From Physcia stellaris (Eukaryota; Ascomycota; Lecanoromycetes; Caliciales; Physciaceae), in contig JABSSW010000068.1 of NCBI GenBank assembly GCA_018902385.1, positions 124,001-188,000 of the forward strand: 64,000 nt of DNA, written 5' to 3'. The notes below the pieces were generated by a model, which was given only the letters and a program-made list of their open reading frames with translations, did not search any database and was not told where the DNA came from. How positions within the stretch are numbered: the first letter of the stretch is position 1; each line of letters starts with the position of its first letter. The position numbers and the translations under genes are program-made. Of the stretch, positions 31,599 to 44,551 are shown piece after piece.

Positions 31599-34500
31599 TT
31601 AGTCCGAACTATAAGTCCCAAAGCTGTACTTCAAACATCCCGCCGTGATCGATCCTCCCCTACCTTTGTTCCCCGTACACGACTTCCAACAATGATACAT
31701 GATATCTTCGCACTTGAGTCCCGTCAGCGGCTCACCGAGATTGTAATCACTGTGACATTCATCGACTGATAGAATCGAGGCCAAGAATTGATCATCGCCC
31801 AAATCGTTGTTGTCGAACGGATTATCGCTTAGACCGTGATTCAGATATTGTGTCACGTTGACGGGACCATCGGACGCAGCGATGATGGTCTGCGCGTAGT
31901 TGGCGGCAAAGTACTTCGTTGCTTGCTTGACAGCACTTTCGTGCGTGTCGAAGATATGTCCCTCCGGAATCGGGAAACAATCAGGAGAATCAGTGTTTGC
32001 GGGGTCAACTGGTGCCACTGTAGGGGATGGTTCAGGTGTCGTTGTAGTAGGGGACGGTGGTGATGACGTTGTCGGCGGAGGAGCTGACGTACTCGGTTGA
32101 GTAGCTGGTGGTGAAGTGGATATTGTCGTTGGTGAAGTTGGTGAGTTCGGCAGTATAGATGTTGTCGGCGATATTATGGAAGTCTGTGGTGCTGTGGTCG
32201 TAGCGATGGTACTCGAAATCATCGGATTCGTTGCAGTGAACGATAAGGTTGGCTTACCTGAAACCACACTTGGGGGTAAACTCGATAGGCCGCCCACTGT
32301 TGCTACAGTACTCGCTGCTACTGTCGGGGCTATAGTTGATTTGTATTGCGACAATAAGCAAGCAGCAGCAGCGATGTCACGTTTGCGATGTTGTGCAACT
32401 TGCTGATTGGGTTCGGCAAACCAAATATCTCTATAGAGCGGTTCCGGGTTATCCTCAAGCCATAGTTGGACCGCGGCAGCCTGTTTTGTGGGGCAGCCGG
32501 TATCGTCTGGATCCGACAAGAAGGCCTGTACGGGGTCATACTGAAACAGGACTTTCCCAGTAGCCGTGTTTTGTTGGTCCTCGGCTCGGTGCTTGGTCTC
32601 ATAGTCGAAAATCCGGGGCTCCGAGCCAGGGATGAGTTGTCGGAGCTTGGTCTTAATTTGCGCTACCTCTGGGCCATACAAGTAATTGCCAGGTCTAGGA
32701 TCAATTCGAGATCGCGGAGTAACAATGAAAGTGACTGGGTCTTCTCCCAGACTGAATTGCCAGCCGGCACCTGTGTACTGTCGTATTCCTGGCATCTGAT
32801 CGCTGCCATCACCAGCATCTAGGTTGTTGATGATGTCAGTCGCGAAGTCTGGCGATGTCGGATCGGTCGGGCCACCCTCTTGAACGCTAGGCCTAAAACC
32901 TGGAATCTCCTGAATCAATCTCGTCAGCAATACGATAATTACAAGCTCAAGGAGAAACTAACCCAAAGATGTGACATGTATACTCCTTGATTGGAGACAA
33001 CAATCACTGAAGTGCAGCCGTAAAGGCCTCTTACATACATTTCAAAGGCTTGATTGCTGTTTGTCAATCCAAAATTAGCTCGCGGAACAGACCTGTCACA
33101 GGGGAAATACTTCATCACGTACCCTAGCTGACGTGCTAATGCTGATGAAAGGCCACCTCGAGGCCCACCAGTCCGAAGGGGAACCTGCATACCCCTCGCT
33201 CCTAGTTCGGGGGAGGTTCGACTAATCACAAAGCCACTGACATCTCCGTTCTGTGGATTCGCGAGCACCTATACCCGTGTCAGTCTGACAGATCCTAAAT
33301 ACAGAAAAGTTAAGGCGTCGATTGAAGTCGGGTAACAGTGACTTTATATATCTTCGGAAAAACGACTTACACGCTTGGCTACTCCAGTAGAGGCAGCAGA
33401 GCTACTGTCATCGCCAACACAAGCCGAGCACGATGCGCCACACATTACCACTGGCGCAGATGACTTTGCCGACGATGTGGACGCTGATTGCGAGGTTGTG
33501 GAAGCAGGGGACGATGCTGGGGTAGAGGTTGGTGCATTGGATGTTGTCTCCTCGCCTTGCGTGGATTGAGGCTCATCATCTTCTGGTTTAGGCGTTGGCA
33601 CGATGTCGTTTCCAATGGTCATAGTCGGAAATTTTGGAAATGGTGGTGGGATTGGGGGCGGATAAATCCCTGGATCCTTCATGCCCCACAACACTAGACC
33701 ACCTAAATCGAGCCCAGGGGGACAGAAGAAACAGGAAGGACCACCTTTGATGACTGGGTACACTCCAGGTGGATGGCTGTCATCACTAGTTGTGACTGCG
33801 GTATTGCTGGTGATCTGTGCATTGGTATCAGTATTCCGTCCTTAGGTGCAGTTACTAGAGCGAGATACGCTCCCTGGCGGCGTGAGATATCCAGAGGGCT
33901 AAACGTACCTTAGGGTCAATAGAAGTAGAAGAGGAAGCCTCTGCATCGTAGGAGGTAGTCACGACAATGAGCGGTGATTCTCCGCTTGACGTGGTCACGG
34001 GTGCAGTGGTTGGATTTGCACTCGGCCCTGGGACTGCTGTACTGTCAGTCCCAGTGACAGTGGGACTGCTGGCGGATGCGACCGTTGATGGAAGAAGCCC
34101 AGTGCTTGAGCTGACGGAGGATTTTCTTACGCTACTAACACTGGCCAGAACGCTACTGACAACCAGGCTCGAGACTCCTGTTCCTGGTCCGCTGATACCA
34201 GCCGGGGTATTGCTCAATTGTGAGCTAGAAGTTCCAGATCCCGTAGCCCCACCCGTACCGATACTTGAAAGGATGGTGTCAGGTGTAGTGTTTGATACTA
34301 TCCTGCTGGGAGTGCTGGCTGCCGAAATTGGGACGACGGAAAGCGAAGAGCTTGTTGTAAGCAAAGGAAGACCCGTTCCTATGCCACTTACACCTGAACC
34401 ACTCGGGAACGCTGTTCCATTGTTACCGTCGCCCGAAACCGGGAAAGGGGGTTTTGAGCTCTGCGGTAGAATTCGGAGTTAGCATTGCTCAGTCAACAGG

Positions 34501-34988
34501 ATCCAGGCTTCGGAAGATCCTGACAACCTCGAGTAGGTTGCAAGGTTTCCAGGCTCCTTCCTCCGATAAATGTGTCCTCTTCGCTTGAGAAGCTGACAGT
34601 TCGCCGAGAGAGTGAAGGGGTGACAAGCTCAGAGATCTACTTGATATGGTGTATGACTTCTGACGTGCTGCCGATCACCACGGTGTACTCGTTGTGTTGC
34701 AGCAAAGTAGCCGATCCCATGCCATCCTCGTCGCAAGTTGAGTGCCTAGCAATGGATTTTACCGCAGTCCAAGATTCCACTCGTAATTGAAGGTAGCCAG
34801 GAGGTCTTTTTCAGGCTGTCCCTTTACCCAAACGAGACAGCGTAGCGCGATCACCCGCTCGACTAATCGCGGGGAACGAGACAATAAGAAGAAGAGTGGC
34901 TTACCGACGGTACTTGTGCTGAGCTGAATGACGATATATAAGCGACCAAGAGGCCGAAAGAGAAAGATTTTTGCGCAAAAGAGGCCAT
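31599..34988 (-). CDS. Secreted Ser/Thr-rich multidomain protein (approximate model)
   Basis: Exon 1 (34988-34905) encodes a clear signal peptide, MASFAQKSFSFGLLVAYISS followed by FSSAQVP, and ends at a GTAAGC donor. Downstream coding segments include a Ser/Thr-rich stretch (about 34480-33909), a Pro-rich segment with two CxxC-like motifs (about 33830-33371: SCFFCPPG, CGASCSAC), and exon 33268-32963. The last exon (32909-31599) is joined to it at GVYMSHLW/EIPGFRPS. The last exon has a conserved-looking globular part, a long Thr/Ser/Pro linker of the kind that is O-glycosylated, and a C-terminal Cys-rich end (CEDIMYHCWKSCTG). I recall similar GCTSVIVVSNQGV domains in large secreted fungal proteins, some with chitinase modules, but cannot name the family. 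Splicing between 34904 and 34480, and at 33908-33830, is unresolved. The phases I find at the second place do not match, so two genes are possible. Confidence 0.55.
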
Positions 34989-36076
34989 GAATCAAGACCA
35001 GCAAGATTTAAATATTTAGATAGAAAAAATTATCAAGAAGTAGATAAATGGTTAGAAACATTGAATTTTGACAAGACAGGATGACGTCGACCGCCAGGGT
35101 GGACGATGCTTTCTTATACCTATAGTTTGAAAGGGCGAACTGTCAATTTGCACTGCCAGCTGAGAGCGAGAACATGACAAGATTCATGTCAAGAGTCGCA
35201 CAGGCTGTGTGCCTGACGTACCATGTAATGCAACATTGGGTGAAACTTGATGGTCGCCTGCAATTAGCAACATACTTCCACATTTTCACGGCTGAGGTTA
35301 GCGCGTTTCTGAAAACCGAGCCCTGTAGGGAGATTCTAGGACCAGCAGTGAAAGCTTCAAGAATGTTGGTAGTTTTGCAGAGTAGTGTCCCTCTTGCCTT
35401 GGGTGGGGCTATGAGATCCTTGGACCAAAGGCGGAGCCACTTGAGGTCAGCTGAGGATGTTTCAGCAATCAGGATTGACGAACACCTGTTTCTGCATACT
35501 GCCAGAGACAGTGTAGCACACCTGATCAGCCAGACGGTTCTGTCTACCTGACAGCAACACGAAACTGTGTCAGCAATGACGATGTGTTATTAAGTGAGGC
35601 ACAATACTCGGAAAAGAGTACAGATGATAGATCGTGGATTCGTAACCTCGTGATGAGTGATTCCCTTTGACCAAATTCTGCGTGACCGCTTCAGGTATCC
35701 ATCCATGACCTCTCAAGGAAGACTCCGATACCGATATGGCTTCCAGCAATGCAGTCAACTTGTTACTTTCAGCGAGGTATATCATTGATCATGATGAAGA
35801 CCCTAGATGGAAGGTAGTTGGTTCGAAGTGGCGGAGGATGAAACAAGGCGACGTGTTTCATACTTGACGGTGCTGCGGAATCAGTATCACGTGACTGTCT
35901 CGGCCCGTAGCCTGCTTGGTGGCAACGTAGCTGTTCTACAATGAAAACAATATTAATCATCGGTCTCACCTACATCTCCGCTCAATCATGAAACAACAAA
36001 CATTGACCACATTCTACAGACTTCGCAACACAAATCAATCTTGGAGTGTTGAGAGTGCAAAAGACCGAGAGCCGAC
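34989..36076. other. Intergenic with one unrecognised 125-codon frame
   Basis: The plus-strand frame 35174-35551 shows no known domain and is not supported as a gene. The rest contains no repeat or RNA gene. The stretch carries the promoters of two divergent genes. Confidence 0.35.
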
Positions 36077-37183
36077 ATGGCGTCAAACTCTATGCCAGCT
36101 TTTCTCGCAAAGCTCGACGACGACACTAGAAACAGGTACATCAGAGCCAAAGCAGTCCAAGGCATCGATGTCACCAAGCCTAGAGTTCAAGTCCCTGCAG
36201 TGACTCTACCAAATTACCATGATGAAGCTCACGGATTCGACATCACTAGAGCGCCCACAATGGGCAATCCTGAGTCTCGACGTTTTCCATCATATCAGGC
36301 TTCGATTGCCCTGGAGAGCATCTACGACTGTACAGAGAAAGGCCAGTCAGAGCAAGTAAGAGCGCTTGTAGAAGATGAAGCTTTTCATCCTACTCCACAT
36401 TATTTATCCCAAGCACTACATAGAGCTATCATGGTTAAGAACGTTCCAATTGTACAGTATTTGCTTGAAAGTGGCGCCGAAATCGATGAGATGGTCGCGG
36501 CAGTAGCTGGAAGAGCCAAAAGCCTCCCTATATTTGAGGCCATGGTGCGAGCTGGGTGGGACGCCAATGCGCCTATAGGTCACGGCCACACAGTCTTGGC
36601 GTAGGTTATTGCTCTCATTATATTCACCGAGTCTGACCGTCGATCGATCGCTAACTCTACAAGCATGCTCGTGGAAGACATAAACCTCGTCGAATGGTTT
36701 CTACAGCAGGGTGCTGATCCAAACCTCGGCGGACCGGGCCAGGGTAATGCTGATGCGGAAAACCCACTCACAAACTCAGGTGCATGCCTGTATCAAGCGG
36801 CTGCAAAATCTACACCAGCTGTCATCGAACTGCTACTCCGAGGCGGCGCGAAAATGGAGAACAGTCGACCTCTACATGCTGCAGTACGACGTGGTAAAGA
36901 AGCGATACCCATGCTGGAATATCTTCTCGATCTTGGATGTGATATCGAAAGTCTCGCGGATCCGTGCGATCAATTTAGCGTTGGAACACCACTGGAAAGT
37001 GTTATCCGTCACGGTCTCCGCCATGATTCGCTTGCTATAGCTAAATTCTTGTTGGAAAAAGGTGCAGATCCACGTCCAAGTGGTCGCCGAGGGATCGATG
37101 TCTACGATGAGCCTATCCGATCCCAGCTACAGGAAATTCATGAACGAGCTACTGTCCAGAACCAATCGATGCATGATCAGTAG
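36077..37183 (+). CDS. Ankyrin-repeat protein
   Basis: Exons 36077-36600 and 36664-37183 (63-nt intron, GTAGGT donor, CTAAC branch, CAAG acceptor) give 347 residues. At least five ankyrin-like helix pairs are visible: ALHRAIMVKNVPIVQYLLES GAEID, PIFEAMVRAGWDANAPI, DINLVEWFLQQGADPN, PAVIELLLRGGAKME with RPLHAAVRRG, and SLAIAKFLLEKGADPRPSG. These are the usual 33-residue units with G-A-D/N turns. Ankyrin arrays bind proteins, and the partner is unknown. There is no signal peptide, membrane segment or NACHT/heterokaryon domain. Both exons are needed to complete the repeat that spans the splice. Confidence 0.8.
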
Positions 37184-37527
37184 CAGTCTCCTACCACCTC
37201 CATGACCTTGGGGAATCTTGACTGCCCGCCGTAGTCTCAGAGACTAGCCTGCGGGCGTCGAATTTACGTGCATTCCTCAAACGAAAAGAATACCAGAAAT
37301 GAAGCAATGATAAGTTTTTTGGCTGATCGGGGCGGAAGTATCGATAAGATCTTATTTCGAGCGGTTTTGGTGGAGCTTTATGCTATGCTAGGACCGATGT
37401 TCACGTGGGAACTTGCCCAGAGGCAATTGAGTCATTTTGAGAGAAATGCCAGTGGCCCCGAACGATTCAGGCACTATCCCCACTATTGCTAGATGCCTGG
37501 GTTATCAGTTTATGTTAGTACGCCGTT
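37184..37527. other. Intergenic with a short unrecognised frame
   Basis: A 74-codon plus-strand frame (37268-37492) follows the ankyrin gene but shows no known motif. It lies between convergent genes. Confidence 0.3.
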
Positions 37528-39435
37528 CTATGAACAGTCATAAGAAGTAGCGCATCCAAACATCTTTCTCAGCAGTGCCCAGTACCGGTTTCGGCCGTCG
37601 GGCCGTGTTGCATACACGGTTCTATTGCCCTGATGAGTGTTCCTGACAGCCATGGCCGTCTGTCCAAAGCACAACCATTTCAGTGTTGGAATGACGTCCA
37701 CATACTTCTGTCCTTCTTCCAACATGATTTGCCTGTGTTTATGCTCCCATTCGCTTCGTTCATCACTTGCATCACCATAAGTTATTCCTTGGCTGTAGTA
37801 CCACCCAGGCGAAATTGAATCGTCGGTGCCATAGGTATCTTGGCTAAATGCTACCTTTTCCAGCAGTGGAAGGGTGCGAAGATACTTCCGTAGAGTCGTG
37901 TGTTCGATTAACCAATCACAACGATAACCATATTGCTCTCCAGCGCTAATGTGGATTTGCTTTAACGTCTTTATTCGGCCAATCATCTCGACATCGGACT
38001 CCGGAATTGAAACGTCGTCCCAAACAAGGAAGAGTGAAGCTAATTTTGAAAATGACCTTGATATCAGAGGTATGATTTCCAACCCAAGCGTACTGCTCGA
38101 AACACTAAAAGGCAAGGCTAATGTCGTGATTTGCGAATTAGCATGCAAAAAATCAACAGGTGGATTAGTTGATGAATTGTCATTCCAGATGAGAGTCTCC
38201 AAGGACGGTACACAGCCTCGCCGCTGGAAGAAGTTCATAGACACAGCGCAGTTGGCCATGCCAACATCCAGATAGCGAAGCTTATCGTGTACCAAGCCTT
38301 CTAGAAGATTGAAATTGTTCAGACGAACGGCCGATCCAATTGTGAGAGAGCGAAGACATGGAAAATGCGCTACTGCATCTGTCGTATTACCTGTTCCTTA
38401 CCCCACAGTCAGCACTCTGTTCCTATATGACCACTTTCTTTCAAGTAACGTTTTCAGGAAGTAAATGTTCTAATTGCGATGATACCAAACTTGAGATCCA
38501 TAAAACATACCCACGCAACTAGTTTTTCTTTGCCCTCTGTGTGACATCTCTAGATGCAATGACTCCAGTGTACTCGCACAATGGCGTAGGATACTTGCAA
38601 TCAGAGGGTAAGTGTTAACTTCTTGCCCGCCCTCATGCATATTTCCGAGAACCTCCAAATACAGTGTACGCAGAGGCCATACATTTGATCCGAGGCAGTT
38701 TGGAATCTCGACTTCAAATTCCCGGTCGACGCTTATGCAGAATAGTTTCAAATGTTTAAGAGAACTCTTTGGAAAGAGCCAGAAATTAGCAATGTTTCTT
38801 CTGGTAAAGGTCGGACGCTCAAGTTGCGCTTGTGGTAAATGAAGCATAGGCAATGATCAAGATCTCCAAAAACTCACAAATAGGAGAGAAGTGAAGAACG
38901 AACGAGGTAGACAGTAGTCCTCATTCTCCCAGTCAAGCAGCTCCAGATTGGGCGTAATGGTAGGCTTGGTGAGAAGCTGTATACCCTGAGTGAATGCGTT
39001 CTCAGACTCTTCCGAACCAGAATACGAAAGAACAGTAATGTGTCGGATACAGGCGCCAAGTGCGGGGAGAGTCGAAGCCGCGCTCGCTAATCGCTGTTGA
39101 CCTTCATGTAGGAGTTTCTGACCTTCATGTAGAAGTTTCAGAACCATCTGACAGCCGGTGAAATTGTAATCCAGCGTAATGCTGACGAATTGTCGCGAAC
39201 GCGCCATTTGAAGGCAGTCACGACTAGCGAGTGCCAGAGAAGCCAATGAGTCCGACGCCAGATGCTGGATGATCAAATTCAAAACCTCTATTGGCAGCTT
39301 GAACAAAGTCGTATCAGACTCAGATGACCGGTCTTCCTTCACGCGGTCGAAGGAGACTGGCAGGGGTGGCATCCTCTCCCTGCCACGGTAATCCTTAGAG
39401 AAGATGGGCATCGTGTAATTGTTGATAAAGGCCAT
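37528..39435 (-). CDS. F-box protein with irregular leucine-rich region
   Basis: Exons 39435-38878, 38817-38511 and 38390-37528 (introns 60 and 120 nt) join in phase to give 575 residues. Residues about 44-85 (LFKLPIEVLNLIIQHLASDS then LASLALASRDCLQMAR) are an F-box, the Skp1-binding module of ubiquitin ligase adaptors. The rest is Leu-rich with weak repeats (LRTLYLEVLGN, LESLHLEMSHRG, LETLIWNDNS, ITTLALPFSV, LASLFLVWDD, LKQIHISAGE), as in fungal F-box/LRR proteins. Exon 1 contains a 21-bp tandem duplication encoding KLLHEGQ twice. The gene starts about 200 bases from the AT-rich compartment, so it may be exposed to silencing. The substrate is unknown. Confidence 0.85.
39098..39139 (-). repeat. 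21-bp in-frame tandem duplication in the F-box gene
   Basis: Two 21-base units (39098-39118 and 39119-39139) differ at one base. They encode KLLHEGQ twice. Confidence 0.85.
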
Positions 39436-39644
39436 TTTCGTATCACCTTAGGCGACAATCAATGTCTCTTGGAATCTCTCCAGGCCTTCTATGGGTTGGC
39501 GATGCCAAGCAAACGGTAAAGTCGCAAGCTGTTGGAGGGTAGTAGAAAATACAGGAAACCAGGTAAATGACAAACGGGCTAATCAGAGCGTGCTTATGTA
39601 AACAACCCATAGACTTGGCATTTGATCGGGGTTTCAGCCAACCG
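39436..39644. other. Promoter of the F-box gene and boundary of the AT-rich compartment
   Basis: Ordinary base composition up to about 39,645, then an abrupt change to AT-rich DNA. Confidence 0.5.
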
Positions 39645-39960
39645 GATAAGTTTTTCGTGATTTGTTCGACTAATTTTGCGTCTCAACATTTTGGCAATCA
39701 AAAAAACTGCGATTTTACATTATTAGTTTCGTTTTAAATTCAATATATTACATACATTATTGAACGTCATATTAAAATAATAAAAATCAAAAAATTCTTT
39801 TCGATGTTAATTCATTCGAAATTGAAATTTTGCGTTGATTCATGATACGTTTCAAATTTCGAACATTTTTGTCGTTTTTGTTTCGTTTTGTATTGAATGA
39901 CTCGAACACAAATACATTTATTAAATTTTTCATTTAGATTTGAGATGCTCGAGAGTTTGC

Positions 39961-40434
39961 TCAAACAAATTGAAAAAACAAAAAATTATTTGTGAAATCA
40001 AATGTACTGAATTTTGTTAACATGTACGATGATTGAATCTCAAACGCATTTAAAATTTGAATTTGAGCGAAATTTGTTGCATAAATGTTCGATATGAAAA
40101 TGAATTCATTGCGATTGTTTGTTTGAAAATATGTTTTTTTTTCTGTGTTCTCTACAAAAATATTCGAGATGATTTGAAATTTTTTCGACGAATAATTGAT
40201 TTGTGAAAATTGCGATGATTCGTTCACAAAAATGATGTCGTTTTCGATTGATTTAGTTATCGAAAATTTTTTCAACATCATTTTTTTTGTTATTGCGTTT
40301 TTAGTTTTTTTTGCTTTCACGAGTCGTTTTCGTGAAAAAATTTTGATTAAATTTTGTGCGTTGTTTTCGATTACAATTTGTTTAATTTCAATCTCATCAA
40401 AAAATGACACGAAAAAATCAATAGCAATTGACAC
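39961..40434 (-). pseudogene. Mobile-element coding remnant
   Basis: A fossil frame of about 157 codons, rich in Lys, Ile, Asn and Ser. The translation shows no domain I can name. Part of it (about 39976-40135) recurs at about 42375-42535, so it belongs to a repeated element. Treated as a broken LTR-type element fragment of unknown family; old. Confidence 0.35.
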
Positions 40435-40955
40435 GATCGCGACGTTTTTATCGATTCATTTCGATAAAATTCGATATTTAATTTCTAATGTTGAAACAAC
40501 ATTCGTAATGATTGTGATAATTTGAAATTCATTTTCAATCGAAAAATTTTTCACATTCGAAGAAAATTTGCGATTCGAACGTTCGATAAATTTGTAAAAA
40601 ATTTTTTTCATAAAATGTTTTTCGTATCAAATGATTTCTTGTTTTTTGAAACAATGAAATTTGAAAAGATTTAATCATTTTTGATCATGACAACGATCAA
40701 TTGATTTTTCAATTTTTTGACAAAATTAAACGAGATCAAATTTGTTGCGAGTCTACGATCGTTGAATTTTTTAAAAACATCATTTGCAACGAAATGTTGA
40801 TTTCGCTCTTCGAAATTGAAAAATTATGAATGATGAAAAAAGATTTTCTTTGATTTTAATAATTGATGAATATTTGTTTTGATTTCGTTGTAAACGATAA
40901 ATGCAAAACTCATCATTATCGACGTCACAATTTCAAACTTCTTCAAAATTTTTTT

Positions 40956-41398
40956 GATGTCGATAATGATTGTTTTTTTAACAAACGATTGTTTTCGATT
41001 GTCAAACGATTTTGATCAAATTACGATTTTTAATTTCATTTTCAATAATGATTTGAATCAAACGCATCAATGAAATTCTCGATAGATATTTTGAATTGTG
41101 ATTTACATCATATTGAAAAATAGAAATGATAAATAATTCAAACACTTTATGCGAATTGACAACAACAATAATTTTTTCTCAATCGTATTGAAAACAAAAC
41201 GATCAATGCATTTCAAATTTTTGTATTATTGATGTCAAACATTGTTAACACGCTCGAAATCATTCAAAAACGTCTTGAATTTTTCGACAATTTTCACGAT
41301 AACGAATTCGCGTGAGCATTTTGTAAATCGAAAATGATAAACGAAATAGTTTTGCTAAAATCAAAAATTGAAAAACGTTCAAAAATGAATTTAGAAAT
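40956..41398 (+). repeat. Direct repeat 1, copy 1
   Basis: About 443 bp, matching 41852-42293 in the same orientation with scattered differences. Confidence 0.8.
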
Positions 41399-41778
41399 AG
41401 AATTCAAAGTCATTGCAACAACTAGAACAATTTTGATTTGAAAACAAAAATACGCATATATCAATTAATCGTAAATCGACGCAAATCAATGTTATCGAGT
41501 TTAAATGAAATCGAGCATTTCGTGATTTGATTTACTCGTCGTATTGAATGAGCATCGAGATTGTTTATTCATTTTTCGACGATTTTTTCATCGACGAACA
41601 ACGTTACGATCGAAATTTTTGATGACTCGTCGAAATCGCAATCGTTGTCGTCAATCATTGAAACGATGTTTTTCAATTTTATGATGTTTGTCATCTAGTC
41701 AATTGAAACGTTTTAGTTCGAGATATGAAATACACAATCGACAATTGATTTTATGAAATTTCGTTTCATTTCGTTTTT

Positions 41779-42358
41779 GAAAATATATATATATATATTT
41801 AAAAATACAAATTCTTCACTCGAATTCAAAATATTGAATAGTACATTTCTCGATGTCGACAATAATTGCTTTTTTGACAAACGATCGTTTTCGATTGTCA
41901 AACGATTTTGATCAAATCACGACTCTCAATTTCATTTTCAATAGTGATTTGAATCAAACGCATCAATGAAACACTCGATAGATATTTTGAATTGTGATTT
42001 ACATTATATTGAAAATTAGAAATGATAAATAATTCAAACATTTTGTGCGCATTGACAGCAACAATAACTTTTTTTTCAATCGTATTGAAAACAAAACGAT
42101 CAATGCATTTCAAATTTTTGTATTGTTGATGTTAAACATTGTTAACACGCTCGAAGTCATTCAAAAACGTTTTGAATTTCTCGACAATTTTCACGATAAC
42201 GAACTCGCGTGAACATTCTGTGAATCGAAAATGATAAACGAAATAGATTTGTTAAAATCAAAAATTGAGAGAAATTCGAAAATGAATTTAAATATATATA
42301 TATATATATGTAAAAATACAAATTTTTCGTTCGAATTCAAAATACTGAATAATACATT
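41779..42358 (+). repeat. Short bracketing direct repeats with (AT)n runs
   Basis: A 70-bp sequence at 41779-41848 recurs at 42290-42358. Both begin with an alternating AT run. Confidence 0.7.
41852..42293 (+). repeat. Direct repeat 1, copy 2
   Basis: Offset about 896 bp from copy 1. It is bracketed by a separate short direct repeat (41779-41848 and 42290-42358) containing an (AT)n run, so the duplications overlap. Confidence 0.8.
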
Positions 42359-42857
42359 CAAATGAGTTGAAATGATAAAAAATTATTCGTGAAATCAAAT
42401 ATATATCGTACTTTGTTGACATGTACGATGATTGAATTTCAAACGCATTTGAAATTTAAATTTGAATTAAATTTTTCGCATAAATGACAAATATGAAGAT
42501 GATTTTTTTGCGATTGTTAATTGTTAAACAAAATTCAATGTCAAATTCAATGAAACAAACTAAAAAGTTTTTTGAAACAAAAATAAAAAATATATCGATT
42601 GTACGTCGATTAACAAATGATTGAATTTGCGTCAAAAATTGAATCAAATTTTGTGCGCGTGTCGTTGATTCATTGAATGTAAAATGATAGAATTTGAGTC
42701 AAATTTGAATCAAAAATTGAGCGAAAGTCAATTATCAATCGATTGCTCATTAATTGTGAAATATTCGAATTTGATTTAATTTGATTCAAATTCTGTGCAC
42801 GTCTCACTGATTCATTGATTGTGAAATGATAGATTTTGAATCAGAATTTGAACAATT

Positions 42858-43438
42858 AATTCGTTGATTGTGAGATGACGAGTTTTAAATCAAAATCTGA
42901 ATCAAAAATTGAGCGAAAATCAATGATTAATCGATTGTTTATTAATTGTGAAATATTCGAATTTGATTTAATTTGATTCAAATTTTGTGCACGTGTCAAT
43001 GATTCATTAATTTCATTGTGAAAAAATAGAAACAAAATTTGCGAAATGAATCGCTTCGAGAATATAAAAATAAATTAAAATTCAAATGTTTAAAACAAAA
43101 ATTTGACAATGATTGTTTCGAGAAAATCATTGCGAATGTATATTCGAATAACGATTGACGACTAACGACGAGATATAAAAATTGATGATGATGTTTCGAA
43201 ATCTTTTCTGTTTAACGTAACAAATGTTCAAATGCGAAAAATAAAAGCATATTGAAAAACGTTCGAACGAAATTCTTTCAAATTTTCGATGTTCAAACAT
43301 TTCGAAACAATATATTTACGAATTATTTTCATAAATTCGAATTTTTGTAAAATTTGTTGAAGCAAAAAGTTCTTGTTATGTATTTTGTCAATATCGATTA
43401 ATTAGAGAATTTATAGATTGAAAACAATCAAAATCGAA
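42858..43438 (+). repeat. Direct repeat 2, copy 1
   Basis: About 580 bp, recurring at about 43556-44150. The flanks contain a degenerate minisatellite of TTTGAATCAAAATT-type units. Confidence 0.75.
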
Positions 43439-43555
43439 AATGATAAAATTTGAATCAAAATTCGAACATAAATCAATGAAAATTATATTATTTATTGATT
43501 GTGAAAAAACTGAATTTGATTCAAAATTTGAATTAAATTCTGTGCACGTTTCATT

Positions 43556-44150
43556 GATTCATTGATTGTGAAATATAGAGTCTCGATCAAAATTTGAATC
43601 AAAAATTGAACATAAATCGATGATTAGTCGATTGCTCATCAATTGCGAAATATTCGAATTTGATTTAATCTGATTCAGATTCTGTGCACGTGTCAATGAT
43701 TCATTAATTTCATTATGAGAAAATAGAAACAAAATTTGCGAAATGAATCGTTTCGAAAATATAAAAATAAATTGAAATTCAAATGTCTAAAACAGAAATT
43801 TGACAATGATTGTCTCGAGAAAATCATTGCGAATGTATATTCGAGCAACGACTAACGATTAGCGACGAAATATCAAAAAATGATGAATTTTCGAAATTTT
43901 TTCAATTTATTGTAACAGATGTTCAAACGCGAAAAATAAAAACATGTGAAAAAAAACTCGAATGAAAAAGAAAATTCGAGCGAAATTTTTTCAAATTCTC
44001 AACGTTCAAACATTTCGAAACAATATATTGACGAAATATTTTGATAAATTCGATTTTTTGTAGAATTTGTTGAAACAAAGATTTCGTGTTATGTATTTTG
44101 TTAGTATCGAGTCATTAAAGAATTCACAAATTGAAAACAATCAAAATCGA
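43556..44150 (+). repeat. Direct repeat 2, copy 2
   Basis: Same orientation as copy 1, offset about 700 bp. The two copies may be a local tandem duplication or old terminal repeats. I found no clear target duplication. Confidence 0.75.
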
Positions 44151-44551
44151 ACATTGTAAATTCTGAATAACATAAATTAATGAATCTATTGACTGTGCGA
44201 GAATTGATTTTGAATCAAAATTTGAGTCAGAATTTGTGCACGTATCATTGATTTTTTGATTGAAATGAAAAAATTTGAATCGAAATCTGAATCGAAATCT
44301 GAATCAAAATTTGAATCAGAATTTGAATCAAAAGATTGAATACAAATCAACTGTTAATCGATTTTCAATTAATTGTGAAACGATAAAATTCAATTCAAAT
44401 TCTAAAGCAAAAACTCAACACAATGAAAAAAACAATTAATTGCATGTTAATCATTAATTAACGCACAAAAATTGTCATGAATATCATGCAATAATGCAAT
44501 TATGAATAAATAAATGATTGATTAATTAGAAAAATGTGTGTGAAAAAATAT

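Noticed and set aside
33967-34482. A 171-codon plus-strand frame opposite the Ser/Thr-rich region
   Set aside because: Mirror of a repetitive Ser/Thr coding stretch on the minus strand, which fits a secreted protein better.
42600-44400. CRISPR-like or centromeric satellite array
   Set aside because: The repeats are degenerate, unevenly spaced and AT-rich without regular spacers. They look like duplicated element DNA.
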